From: an uncultured Eubacteriales bacterium
Lineage (GTDB): Bacteria; Bacillota; Clostridia; Oscillospirales; Acutalibacteraceae
DNA length: 9,332 nucleotides
Direction: 5' to 3'
Assembly (NCBI GenBank): GCA_900313475.1
Contig: OMRJ01000234.1
Location: forward strand, 1-9,332
Position numbers and translations under genes: made by a program. Below the pieces are notes generated by a model that saw only the letters and a program-made list of their open reading frames with translations, ran no database searches and was not told the origin of the DNA. Every line of letters begins with the position of its first letter. The stretch's first letter is position 1. Below, one piece after another: positions 1-6,944 of the stretch.

Positions 1-468
1 CGTGAACCCGTCGGCACCTTCCGATTCCCAGCAATCGGCTTCAACGGAGCCGTAGGCTTTGCTTACGACGCGAACCTTTGAGCTAACCATGAATGCGGCG
101 TAAAAGCCGACACCGAACTGACCGATAATATCAATATCCTTACTGTCGGCATTTTCGGTTTTAAATAGCTGAGAGCCGCTGCGGGCAATAACGCCGAGGT
201 TGTTTTCAAGCTCGGCGGCAGTCATTCCGATACCGTTATCCGTTATCGTTATCGTACGCGCCTCTTTATCGGGCGAAATGCGTATCATAAGCTCCTCCGA
301 CTGTGCATCTGCACTGTTATCGGTAAGCAGACGGAAATGAAGCTTATCTTCAGCGTCGCTCGCGTTTGAAATAAGCTCACGGAGAAAAATTTCTTTGTGA
401 GTGTAAATTGAATTGACCATCAGGTCAAGAAGCTTTTTTGATTCTGCCTTGAATTGTTTCTTCTTCAT
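1..468 (-). CDS. htpG: Molecular chaperone HtpG (Hsp90 family), N-terminal part, cut by window edge
   Basis: HtpG is the bacterial Hsp90, a cytosolic ATP-dependent homodimeric chaperone for late folding and stress protection. The window holds its first 156 codons, nearly all in the GHKL ATPase domain. Visible motifs in order: HKEIFLRELISNASDA (N-box; its Glu and Asn are the catalytic and Mg-binding positions), DNGIGM (adenine-binding Asp), GVIARSGSQLF (the family's GTIAKSG lid region), IGQFGVGFYAAFMV (G2 loop) and CWESEG. All are canonical, so this half looks functional; the middle and dimerisation domains lie outside. The start is ATG at 468, nine bases after the Shine-Dalgarno GGAAGG (478-483). 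An in-frame ATG at 477 directly abuts that site and is too close to be used. The leader is long and structured (see 469-1091). No CIRCE (HrcA) or CtsR operator was recognised. Confidence 0.96.
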   Translation of the reverse strand, partial: MKKKQFKAESKKLLDLMVNSIYTHKEIFLRELISNASDAEDKLHFRLLTDNSADAQSEELMIRISPDKEARTITITDNGIGMTAAELENNLGVIARSGSQLFKTENADSKDIDIIGQFGVGFYAAFMVSSKVRVVSKAYGSVEADCWESEGADGFT

Positions 469-505
469 TGTGATCATCCTTCCGTAAAAAATATCTACAG
501 ACAAA

Positions 506-533
506 AGCTCCGGTGCGAATCATGCCCGAAGCT
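506..533 (-). promoter_or_regulatory. Terminator-like hairpin in the htpG leader
   Basis: On the minus strand AGCTTCGG (533-526) pairs with CCGGAGCT (513-506), eight pairs including one U·G, around a 12-nt loop that can add two more G-C pairs. It is followed at once by TTTTGTCTG, a short and imperfect U-run. The hairpin lies about 22 nt before the htpG Shine-Dalgarno site, inside any transcript that reaches htpG. It could be a weak terminator or attenuator, an mRNA-stability element, or the end of a short upstream transcript. The pairing is directly visible; the role is inference. Confidence 0.4.
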
Positions 534-551
534 CTGCTGCAAATGCATATA

Positions 552-655
552 AAAAAGAGAAAGGGGACGTAAGGCTCCTGTCATACCTTACATTTTCCAA
601 TATATACCTGCGTTCTTAAATAAGACTTAAACCGTAGATTGTTCTTTCTCTTTTT
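552..655. repeat. Perfect 12-bp inverted repeat with 80-nt spacer upstream of htpG
   Basis: AAAAAGAGAAAG at 552-563 and CTTTCTCTTTTT at 644-655 are exact reverse complements, 80 nt apart. The spacer holds a second small stem, GTAAGG (569-574) with CCTTAC (586-591) around 11 nt, and the palindrome CTTAAATAAG (615-624). The arms are purine/pyrimidine tracts of low complexity, so chance is possible. The repeat sits where the htpG promoter and early leader must be, so it could be an operator-like pair or the closing stem of a structured RNA. No known RNA family was recognised. Confidence 0.4.
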
Positions 656-698
656 CGGGGTTATCATTTGTTTTGTTTTACCTCTGTTTCACGCCGTT

Positions 699-959
699 TC
701 AGTGCTGTTTTAGAGGTGTTTTGCTTTGTCTTATTCTGTTTATCATCACTCGTGTTGCAAAATAGGCTGCAATTATCACAGATATAATTCCCGGTGGTTT
801 ACACCTTGTTTTTGATGCAATTGCTTTCCGCGCATCCGTCGTTTTATCGTGGTTATAAATCGCGGCAGCTGCAACACAAACAGTCACAGCTATGATAGCG
901 TTTCGGTGCAGATAATCGACATATTGCTGATACAAATAAAATCTTTCTCTTATTGCCAT
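699..959 (-). CDS. Doubtful small membrane-type ORF (86 aa)
   Basis: I do not recognise this frame. It has a charged and aromatic N terminus (MAIRERFYLYQQYVDYLHRN), a hydrophobic stretch at about residues 20-36 (AIIAVTVCVAAAAIY), a polar middle, a second hydrophobic stretch at about 57-73 (IISVIIAAYFATRVMI) and a basic tail. That pattern would suit a two-helix small membrane protein. The ATG at 959 follows GGAAG by only four bases, a marginal ribosome site. Two other minus-strand frames overlap its 5' end. It lies upstream of htpG on the same strand, about 230 nt away, and after the terminator of the MBL gene. It may be a real orphan gene, a decayed gene, or chance; I lean towards not coding. 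Confidence 0.22.
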   Translation of the reverse strand: MAIRERFYLYQQYVDYLHRNAIIAVTVCVAAAAIYNHDKTTDARKAIASKTRCKPPGIISVIIAAYFATRVMINRIRQSKTPLKQH

Positions 960-1091
960 TCCGCTTCCATTGAAATACGGTGCAAAATAAGGGAACGGTC
1001 AATAGACTGTGCGAATTTCCCATTATTAAAAATGAGGGGAATATATTCTGCGTTCGCTCGGTTTTGACTTTCACATTGCTTTTTTGCGAAC

Positions 1092-1120
1092 AAAAAAACC
1101 GCCTGTCTGACACAAGCGGT
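1092..1120 (-). terminator. Rho-independent terminator of the yfhO-MBL operon
   Basis: On the minus strand ACCGCTTGT (1120-1112) pairs with ACAGGCGGT (1106-1098), nine pairs with one U·G, around the loop GTCAG. A run of T follows immediately (1097-1092, continuing from the last stem base). It begins about 40 nt after the stop codon of the MBL-fold gene. The GC-rich stem and U-run are textbook, so this most likely ends the two-gene transcript and separates it from the htpG region. Confidence 0.88.
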
Positions 1121-1160
1121 CGTTTGTTTATTTGCTCGACTGACGGAAGCTGCGGAGCGG

Positions 1161-2480
1161 TCAGAAGGTGAAGATCTTTTCAGCCTGACGCTCATCAAAA
1201 CGTCTTTTTAAATCGCGTTTGAAGTCTTCCGAGTAATCGTAGCCCCAAAGCGCCCGAATACCGTCGAAATTTTCAAAAGTCTCATCGGGATACAAACGAA
1301 CTGTGCTGTCTTTAAGCGGAAAGGTAAATTCAACCGTTCCGTCGGACGCAATAAAAACATGTTTCGCAACGGCTGCAGCTAACCGGTTTGCTTCATAACG
1401 GGGAAATTCCTCATCATACTTAATTTTGGTGGTCGGGAACAGCACCGCTCTTGCGGCGGCACGGCGGTAAAACTCCGCACTCAACCCGAAGTGCCCGTGG
1501 TGAGCCATCTGCATAATATCGCAATTCAAAAAAGTATTAAAGCGTTTTTCGAGAATACGGCTCTCCTCGCCGCCCGCATCGCCCGGAAAACAGACGGAAT
1601 CTTCACCCGTATACATCATTATAACCGTCGAAGAATCATTGTAGTTTTCAAGTGAAGCCGGAAAAACATCCTCATGGGTACACAAAACGCAAAATTCGAG
1701 ATTGCCGATAAAAAAACGCTGACCGGCGTGCAGAGTATAAACAGGAATATCCGCTCTGCCGTATGTAAACTCCAAAAACTCCTCTGCGTGATGTATCTCC
1801 GATTCATCCCATGTGCAGGCAGAATAACAGTCGGTCGGGGCGATATTGTAATAAAGCCCCTCGATAACAATATCTTTATTAAATTTGAGAATATCAAGAA
1901 ACTTCACGACATGATCGGAATGACCGTGACTGAAAAACCATCCGGCGACCCGCACGGGACGGTCGGACGGTGTACGGCGGCGCATGAACTCATATATCCG
2001 AACATCGTCGTTTACGGAATAAACATGGGCGCTGTCAACGACAAAAAAACGAAAATCGCTCAACTGAACGATATAGCACATGCCGCAGTCGATAAGGCTG
2101 TGATCGACTTCAAACTGCCAAAGGCGAACGGGACACTCTCCGCGAATCGGCTGCGGCGTCTGCGACGGAATATTCACGTTTGGATCGCAAACGACACGCA
2201 AAAGTTTTTCATTTTCGGAATAACAGACGTAAACAGTTCCCGAATCACACAAAAAAGAAAGCAAATGCAGCGAATCGACTTTGTTTTCGTAGTTATACAC
2301 CGCGCCTGCGGCAGAGAGGAACCGAACCAGCACCTCTCTGTCGGGCATGGAATAACAATCAAAAGCATACATAACGGACCCCTGTCCGCAATCATACTCA
2401 AATAAGCTTTCCGAACCTAATATTTTTTCAAACAAGCATTTAACATCCATATCAGTCAACAAAACCGTCGGGTGCTTCAA
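1161..2480 (-). CDS. MBL-fold (metallo-beta-lactamase superfamily) hydrolase with clostridial N-terminal domain
   Basis: A predicted cytosolic metal-dependent hydrolase of 439 aa; there is no signal peptide or membrane helix. Residues 1 to about 115 form an N-terminal beta-rich domain of the type that precedes MBL domains in Clostridia. The MBL domain spans about 120-385: metal-binding HGHSDH at 185-190, NDSSTVI at 281-287, metal-bridging Asp301 in CFPGDAGG, and the late His motif AHHGH at 326-330. The late part resembles the MBL domain of ComEC-like proteins. The last ~50 residues are charged. The reaction and substrate cannot be told from this. The start is TTG at 2480, nine bases after a strong AAAGGAG, and overlaps the yfhO 3' end by 29 bp. 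An alternative ATG at 2450 (residue 11), one base after the yfhO stop, lacks a ribosome site. The TGA stop is followed by a strong terminator. Confidence 0.85.
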   Translation of the reverse strand: MKHPTVLLTDMDVKCLFEKILGSESLFEYDCGQGSVMYAFDCYSMPDREVLVRFLSAAGAVYNYENKVDSLHLLSFLCDSGTVYVCYSENEKLLRVVCDPNVNIPSQTPQPIRGECPVRLWQFEVDHSLIDCGMCYIVQLSDFRFFVVDSAHVYSVNDDVRIYEFMRRRTPSDRPVRVAGWFFSHGHSDHVVKFLDILKFNKDIVIEGLYYNIAPTDCYSACTWDESEIHHAEEFLEFTYGRADIPVYTLHAGQRFFIGNLEFCVLCTHEDVFPASLENYNDSSTVIMMYTGEDSVCFPGDAGGEESRILEKRFNTFLNCDIMQMAHHGHFGLSAEFYRRAAARAVLFPTTKIKYDEEFPRYEANRLAAAVAKHVFIASDGTVEFTFPLKDSTVRLYPDETFENFDGIRALWGYDYSEDFKRDLKRRFDERQAEKIFTF

Positions 2481-5400
2481 ATACCTTTACTCCTTTGTTT
2501 TTTGCCTTGAGCTTATCGGCAAAAGCAAATTTGTAAACGAGCAGGAGCACAAGAATAACAGCGCCTACCGATGTCATTCTAAGCCCCGTTGAAAGTCCTG
2601 CGGGGACATACTTAAACGTAACCGTGTGGGTTCCCTCGCCGATGTCGATGCCTATAAGCGCGCCGCAAGCCTTAAATGCTTTGCCTTCGGTGGAAAACTT
2701 TTCGTCATCCGTATCGGAGCTGTCTTTTTTATCATCCGTTTCACCGTCGGACTTCTTCTGCGGAACATATTCAAGAACCTGTCCGTCAACGGTAATCACC
2801 CAGCTCTCGTCATACGGAATTGAGGTGAATATGACGGAGGACTCTGCCGTGGCCGTAACGGTTCCGCTGAAATCGGCATCGTTAAATTCCGTAATATTCA
2901 TCGACTGAGCTTTGATCTTTTCATAGGCGGTGCCGAAAGCTTCTTCGTCGAGACGGGCGGCGGAGAAGAACAGGTTCGCGGAGGTGCAGTCCTTTGTAAC
3001 AGTGTAGGTAATGTCGATTTTTTCACCCTCGTCAAGATGTCCGATATCAAGCACGAACGGCTGAATGCTTGAACTTGTGTATTCATACGAATAACCGTTA
3101 TCCGCTGTCACCTTCACGCTGTCTGTTTTTGTGCTTCCGGCATAGGTGTAGTAATAGCCGGACTGCTCCGCTTTTACGGTTATGCGGACAGTGCCCGTAT
3201 TCTCCTTGTCTGCCTTTTTGGCAGTAAACGACGCGGAGGCATTGACAGAAGCCGCATTGACGGAATCAACACCGGAGCAGTAAACATCGTCCGCTTTGAC
3301 CGAAACAAGGACATTGTCAATACCCGTCATCGCAGACAGAATTGAATTTTGATAATTGAACGGGTTACTGTCACTGTTGTTCCATTCGGTTATTCCGTTG
3401 TTAACCGCATATGCAATCGGGAGATAGTATTTGTATTCATAAGCCGTAAAGGTGTCATTTTTTGCTTTTTCGGTATAATAATCACCCGCCGACACAATAG
3501 ACGTATTATCATACACATATTTCAAACCGAAAAGGCTGTTGAACACGGGAGTCTGAGGAAAATATGTGTAGCTGTTAATTTTATTTCCGAACAGTCCGAG
3601 TTTTTTCATAAATCCCGACGTGTCTTCATATGCCATTGATGAAAAAGTTGACACGCCGTTGTAGCCATACCAGCACGGATCCATGCGGGCACGAAGCTTT
3701 GAAAGCTCTGTGCGGTAGAACGGCGTTGTGTCGCCTTTCTCGGCGACCTCGACTATCGAGCGGTATGAGTCATAATCGGAGACATAATTCTTTTTAGGCT
3801 GCGACATGACAAATTCGGCGGCATCGGCAAAAATAAGCTCGACAACTATCGTAAACATAAGGAGTTTGCGGACATTCTTTTTTGTGTAGCGCGGAGAATA
3901 ATACAGTCCGAAAATTATCGTATAAACAACGGTAAAGAATACGGTGAGCCATATCGACAGCGATTTATTGTTGGGCGTTTCAAGCTTTGTTATGAGCGCC
4001 ACGAAAAGAATTATCGCCATGCCGACGGCAGTAAATGTCTTCTTTGAAAACTCATCTATTTCTGTTATAACTTTATACGCCAGAGTCAGCAGTATAAACG
4101 AATACGCAAACGAATATCTGTAGGGCAAATCGTTCGGAAAATGGAATCCGTGCCAGATGAAGTTGAAATAATTAAGATTGAAACCGAAGAAGAATGCTGC
4201 GAGAAGCACCGCTGCGGCAACCTTTTTACGTCCCGATACTTTATCGGAGAAGAAATAGAGAGGAAGCATCATAATTGTGACAAGTCCGCAGTAAACGTTC
4301 GGCATAACATTTGAACCGCTGCTTCTTATCGTCGTTTCGGTTGCGGGGAGATGATTCGCAATAAAATCAAAAACATTGAAATATGTTTTCAGATCGCTGG
4401 GAAAACTTGCCGATGTTGCCGATGATGACCGAAGACAGTTTGACACGGGAATAAGCGCAAACGCAGCGAGCAGGAAACACAATATTGCGGAGAACGCAAA
4501 AATACATCCCGTTGCAAAGAATCTGTTGTTGCGCAGGGAACCGCGTTTTTTTGACTTCTTCGCCCGCTTTACCGATTTTTTATCGGGTACACCTATAACA
4601 CCTATGGCATCTTCACCGATAATAACATCATCGGTTTCCGTTTCATCGGAGGAAACGGACAGCATTTCGCCGGAAACGGCTTCAACCGTTGATTCTTCAG
4701 TCACAGAAATAACCGTGTCAACGGCTTCGTCTTTTGCCGACAGCCCCTCCGTGGGAACATCGGTCAAATCGAAAGCCTCAACAGCAATATCATCGGACGC
4801 TTCCGCTGCAATTCCTTCTTCTGCGGCGGCAACCGGTTCGGAACTCCCGACGGGAGCATTTTTCCCGGCGTCGGCAGCGGCGGAGAGCTTTGACGAAAAC
4901 TCGTATCTTGAAAAGAAAAAGTAAAGAAAATAAAGAACACTTAAAATGCACACCATATACGCCATATAATAGTTCGTTATCATGGTGTAAGTGAGAGCGA
5001 AAATAAACAGCGACGGCTTTTTTTTCTGAATTATGTTTTCGATTCCGAGAATGACAAGCGGGAACACAGCCATAGCGTCAATCCACATTATGTTCCATGA
5101 ATATGCCGCAAAGTAACTGCAAAATGCATACATGGGTCCGAAAACAATGCTGTATTTATTGAGCGAACGGTTCGTTTTATTTATATAGTATGTGAAAGCT
5201 GCCGATGAGCACATAGCCTTAAGGAGAAACATAAGCGCAATCGCATCGGGCATATTCTTGTGTCCCATGATGAGCATAATCACGGCAAACGGGCTGCAGC
5301 AATAGTTATAAAAGTTGCCGAGGAAGCCTCCGCCCAAGCCGGAACGCCATGAATACAAAAGGCTGTAGCCGTTTACTATCCTGTCGTACAGCTCACTGTA

Positions 5401-5592
5401 AAGAGGTCCGTACTGATGATAGAGATCCATTCTCAAAACGGTATTAGTGTCTTTATAGAACGGAATAACCTTATGACATAAAAACATAAAGAGCATTATT
5501 CCGCACGAAACAAGAGCGGAATAAAAACAGTATCTGCGAAGCGTCGCTTTTTCGGAGTCGACACCTCTGTTCTTTTTCAGCAAAGGACTCAT
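2452..5592 (-). CDS. yfhO: YfhO-family polytopic membrane protein with a large acidic insert
   Basis: A YfhO-family integral membrane protein. Characterised Firmicutes members are GT-C-like proteins linked to glycosylation of lipoteichoic acid; this substrate is family knowledge and not shown here. Family marks: a first helix at about 21-40, then MDLYHQYGPLYSE (55-67, with the conserved early Asp of GT-C proteins) and LLYSWRSGLGGGF (78-90). About a dozen hydrophobic segments run to residue 593, followed by a long extracytoplasmic beta-rich region with DPCWYGYNGVSTFSSM (638-653), FNSLFGLKY (684-692) and IPYDESWVITVDG (925-937), and a last helix at about 1006-1024. Two features are odd: an Ala/Glu/Asp-rich insert at about 231-337 that ends in a Lys/Arg cluster (338-350), and a Ser/Asp/Lys insert at about 945-970. 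They make it longer than the usual 850-900 aa. ATG at 5592 is preceded by AGGAAG. It is transcribed first in a two-gene operon. Confidence 0.88.
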   Translation of the reverse strand: MSPLLKKNRGVDSEKATLRRYCFYSALVSCGIMLFMFLCHKVIPFYKDTNTVLRMDLYHQYGPLYSELYDRIVNGYSLLYSWRSGLGGGFLGNFYNYCCSPFAVIMLIMGHKNMPDAIALMFLLKAMCSSAAFTYYINKTNRSLNKYSIVFGPMYAFCSYFAAYSWNIMWIDAMAVFPLVILGIENIIQKKKPSLFIFALTYTMITNYYMAYMVCILSVLYFLYFFFSRYEFSSKLSAAADAGKNAPVGSSEPVAAAEEGIAAEASDDIAVEAFDLTDVPTEGLSAKDEAVDTVISVTEESTVEAVSGEMLSVSSDETETDDVIIGEDAIGVIGVPDKKSVKRAKKSKKRGSLRNNRFFATGCIFAFSAILCFLLAAFALIPVSNCLRSSSATSASFPSDLKTYFNVFDFIANHLPATETTIRSSGSNVMPNVYCGLVTIMMLPLYFFSDKVSGRKKVAAAVLLAAFFFGFNLNYFNFIWHGFHFPNDLPYRYSFAYSFILLTLAYKVITEIDEFSKKTFTAVGMAIILFVALITKLETPNNKSLSIWLTVFFTVVYTIIFGLYYSPRYTKKNVRKLLMFTIVVELIFADAAEFVMSQPKKNYVSDYDSYRSIVEVAEKGDTTPFYRTELSKLRARMDPCWYGYNGVSTFSSMAYEDTSGFMKKLGLFGNKINSYTYFPQTPVFNSLFGLKYVYDNTSIVSAGDYYTEKAKNDTFTAYEYKYYLPIAYAVNNGITEWNNSDSNPFNYQNSILSAMTGIDNVLVSVKADDVYCSGVDSVNAASVNASASFTAKKADKENTGTVRITVKAEQSGYYYTYAGSTKTDSVKVTADNGYSYEYTSSSIQPFVLDIGHLDEGEKIDITYTVTKDCTSANLFFSAARLDEEAFGTAYEKIKAQSMNITEFNDADFSGTVTATAESSVIFTSIPYDESWVITVDGQVLEYVPQKKSDGETDDKKDSSDTDDEKFSTEGKAFKACGALIGIDIGEGTHTVTFKYVPAGLSTGLRMTSVGAVILVLLLVYKFAFADKLKAKNKGVKVFEAPDGFVD
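2490..2496 (-). promoter_or_regulatory. Shine-Dalgarno site that decides the TTG start of the MBL gene
   Basis: AAAGGAG on the minus strand lies within the last codons of yfhO (the KNKGVK region) and stands nine bases before TTG at 2480-2478. Its strength and spacing favour the TTG over the later ATG at 2450, which has no comparable site. The 29-bp overlap suggests translational coupling to yfhO. Confidence 0.7.
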
Positions 5593-5624
5593 TACAAAAT
5601 CTTCCTTTCAAAGTTGTCCGAATT

Positions 5625-5653
5625 ATTTTATCATAAGATTAAAAATTTTTCAA
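5625..5653 (-). promoter_or_regulatory. Sigma-A-type promoter for the yfhO-MBL operon
   Basis: On the minus strand TTGAAA (5653-5648) and TAAAAT (5630-5625) are separated by exactly 17 nt. Each box matches consensus at five of six positions. The expected transcription start is about 25 nt before the yfhO ATG, leaving a short leader that just holds the AGGAAG ribosome site. The position within the 125-bp divergent gap fits. Confidence 0.8.
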
Positions 5654-5658
5654 GCATC

Positions 5659-5687
5659 TTGCATTATCGTCGAAAATAATATACAAT
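5659..5687 (+). promoter_or_regulatory. Probable promoter for the rlmI-type gene
   Basis: TTGCAT (5659-5664) and TACAAT (5682-5687) stand 17 nt apart. The -10 is strong (five of six) and the -35 is weak (TTG only). The expected start is about 24 nt before the ATG at 5718, with GGGAG at 5703-5707 as ribosome site. Its -35 lies five bases from the -35 of the opposing yfhO promoter, so the two promoters are back to back. Confidence 0.6.
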
Positions 5688-5717
5688 CTTTCGGTAGTAT
5701 TCGGGAGAGAAAAAAAT

Positions 5718-6944
5718 ATGAGAACATTAAAAAAAGTTACAGTCAACAAAAAAGCGGAAAATGCCGTCAGAAACGGACATCCTTGGGTATACGGCGAAGA
5801 AATAACACACACCGACGGCAATATTGCGGGCGGTGAGATAGTTGATGTTTTTTCGTCAAAAAACAGATATCTCGGTTCCGGGTTTTACAATCCCGCTTCA
5901 AAAATAACGGTGAGAATCATTTCAACGAATGCAAACGACAAATTCGACGCTGAGTTTTTCAAGAGGAGATTCAAATATGCCGTAGACTACAGAAAAACAT
6001 GTCTCGGCGGCAATATCGACTGCTGCAGGCTTGTCTTCGGCGATTCGGACTTTTTCCCCGGACTTATCGTCGACAAATTCGGTTCGTGCCTTGTCACGCA
6101 GATAATGTCACTCGGAATCGAGAGTCGCAAAGACATCCTGTTCCCCGCTCTCATCGATCTTCTGCGCGCGGACGGCGAAAAAATCGACGTGCTGTATGAA
6201 CGCAACGATGCGGCGGTAAGAACAAAAGAGGGATTGGAACTCTATAAAGGGTATTACTCCTATGACGGACTGCTCTCCGAGAAAGAACGAGGTTCTTCCG
6301 AAACCGAAATAACCGAGAACGGCATCAAATATATTATTGACTACATAAAAGGTCAGAAAACAGGTTTTTTTCTCGATCAACGCTTCAACCGTATTTGTGC
6401 GGCATCGGTCGCCGAGGGAAAAACGGTGCTTGACTGCTTCACCCACACAGGTGCATTTGCGTTCAACTGCGCAAAAGGCGGCGCAAAGCATGTGACGGCG
6501 GTGGATATATCACAGGAGGCAATAAACGAATCCAAACGCAACTGCGAATTAAACGGCATTAAAAATGTCGATTTTTTGTGCGAAGACGTTTTCGAGCTGC
6601 TTACCCGCCTTTACAATAAAAACGACAAAACATATGACTACATAATTTTAGACCCGCCGGCTTTTACGAAAAGCCGCTCAACCGTCACTGCCGCGTACAA
6701 CGGATATAAGGAAATAAATCTCAAAGCAATGCGCCTTTTGCCGCGCGGCGGCTGGCTTGCCACCTGCTCATGCTCGCACTTTATGACAGACAGTCTGTTC
6801 AGAAAAATGCTGCTTGATGCCGCACACGACGCAAAGGTGTCCGTTCGCATTGCGGAATACCGCCAGCAGGCGTGCGACCACCCGGTGCTCCTGTCCGTAC
6901 CCGAAACACAGTATCTTAAATTCTACCTTGTACAGATAGTCTGA
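5718..6944 (+). CDS. rlmI: 23S rRNA (cytosine-C5) methyltransferase, RlmI (YccW) family
   Basis: A SAM-dependent RNA methyltransferase; E. coli RlmI makes m5C1962 in 23S rRNA. Order of parts: N-terminal PUA RNA-binding domain at about 2-75 with the family motif HPWVYGEEI (21-29), a central linker domain, then GQKTGFFLDQR (212-222) and a Rossmann methyltransferase core. The core has SAM motif I VLDCFTHTGAFA (237-248), acidic motif II AVDIS (261-265), motif IV LDPPAF (311-316) and motif VI TCSCSHF (349-355), which carries the Cys pair expected of m5C enzymes. Length (408 aa) is near the E. coli enzyme (about 396). ATG follows GGGAGAG at good spacing. The 3' end overlaps the convergent trmB gene by 22 bp and no terminator is visible. 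The family is clear; the exact target base is transferred from E. coli. Confidence 0.88.
   Translation: MRTLKKVTVNKKAENAVRNGHPWVYGEEITHTDGNIAGGEIVDVFSSKNRYLGSGFYNPASKITVRIISTNANDKFDAEFFKRRFKYAVDYRKTCLGGNIDCCRLVFGDSDFFPGLIVDKFGSCLVTQIMSLGIESRKDILFPALIDLLRADGEKIDVLYERNDAAVRTKEGLELYKGYYSYDGLLSEKERGSSETEITENGIKYIIDYIKGQKTGFFLDQRFNRICAASVAEGKTVLDCFTHTGAFAFNCAKGGAKHVTAVDISQEAINESKRNCELNGIKNVDFLCEDVFELLTRLYNKNDKTYDYIILDPPAFTKSRSTVTAAYNGYKEINLKAMRLLPRGGWLATCSCSHFMTDSLFRKMLLDAAHDAKVSVRIAEYRQQACDHPVLLSVPETQYLKFYLVQIV

Larger units (their letters stand above)
469..1091. other. Long intergenic stretch: htpG leader plus sequence of unknown role
   Basis: About 620 nt lie between the htpG start and the terminator of the MBL gene, with no confidently coding frame. 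The half nearest htpG (469-660) holds two hairpins and a long-range inverted repeat, annotated separately, and must contain the htpG promoter. The best -10-like box is TATATT (599-604, minus), but no good -35 stands at 16-18 nt, so I do not call a promoter. The part at 660-740 is rich in GTTT runs and has ACCTCT/AGAGGT arms (680-685, 712-717) around a 26-nt loop, too weak to call. The part at 699-959 carries a doubtful small frame. The remainder up to 1091 shows nothing recognisable. Confidence 0.6.

Noticed and set aside
469..660. Search by eye for CIRCE or CtsR operators before htpG
   Set aside because: No TTAGCACTC/GAGTGCTAA pair and no GGTCAAA-type direct repeat was found.
706..724. GTTTTAGAGGTGTTTTG resembles the start of a type II CRISPR repeat
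   Set aside because: It is a single copy without spacers, cas genes or a matching anti-repeat nearby. The resemblance comes from the GTTT-rich composition.
752..877. GTGTTGCA and TGCAACAC inverted 8-mers
   Set aside because: They are 110 nt apart with no further pairing around them; chance is likely at this length.
853..1198. Two further minus-strand frames before 699-959
   Set aside because: Both run through the terminator hairpin at 1092-1120, and one overlaps the end of the MBL gene; their proteins show no domain character.
1674..2405. 243-codon plus-strand frame antisense to the MBL gene
   Set aside because: The opposite strand encodes a complete MBL protein with all metal motifs. The plus-strand protein has no recognisable domain, so it is a shadow frame.
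4376..4924. 182-codon plus-strand Ser/Thr/Ala-rich frame
   Set aside because: It mirrors the acidic low-complexity insert of YfhO on the other strand; the biased codons keep the antisense frame open.
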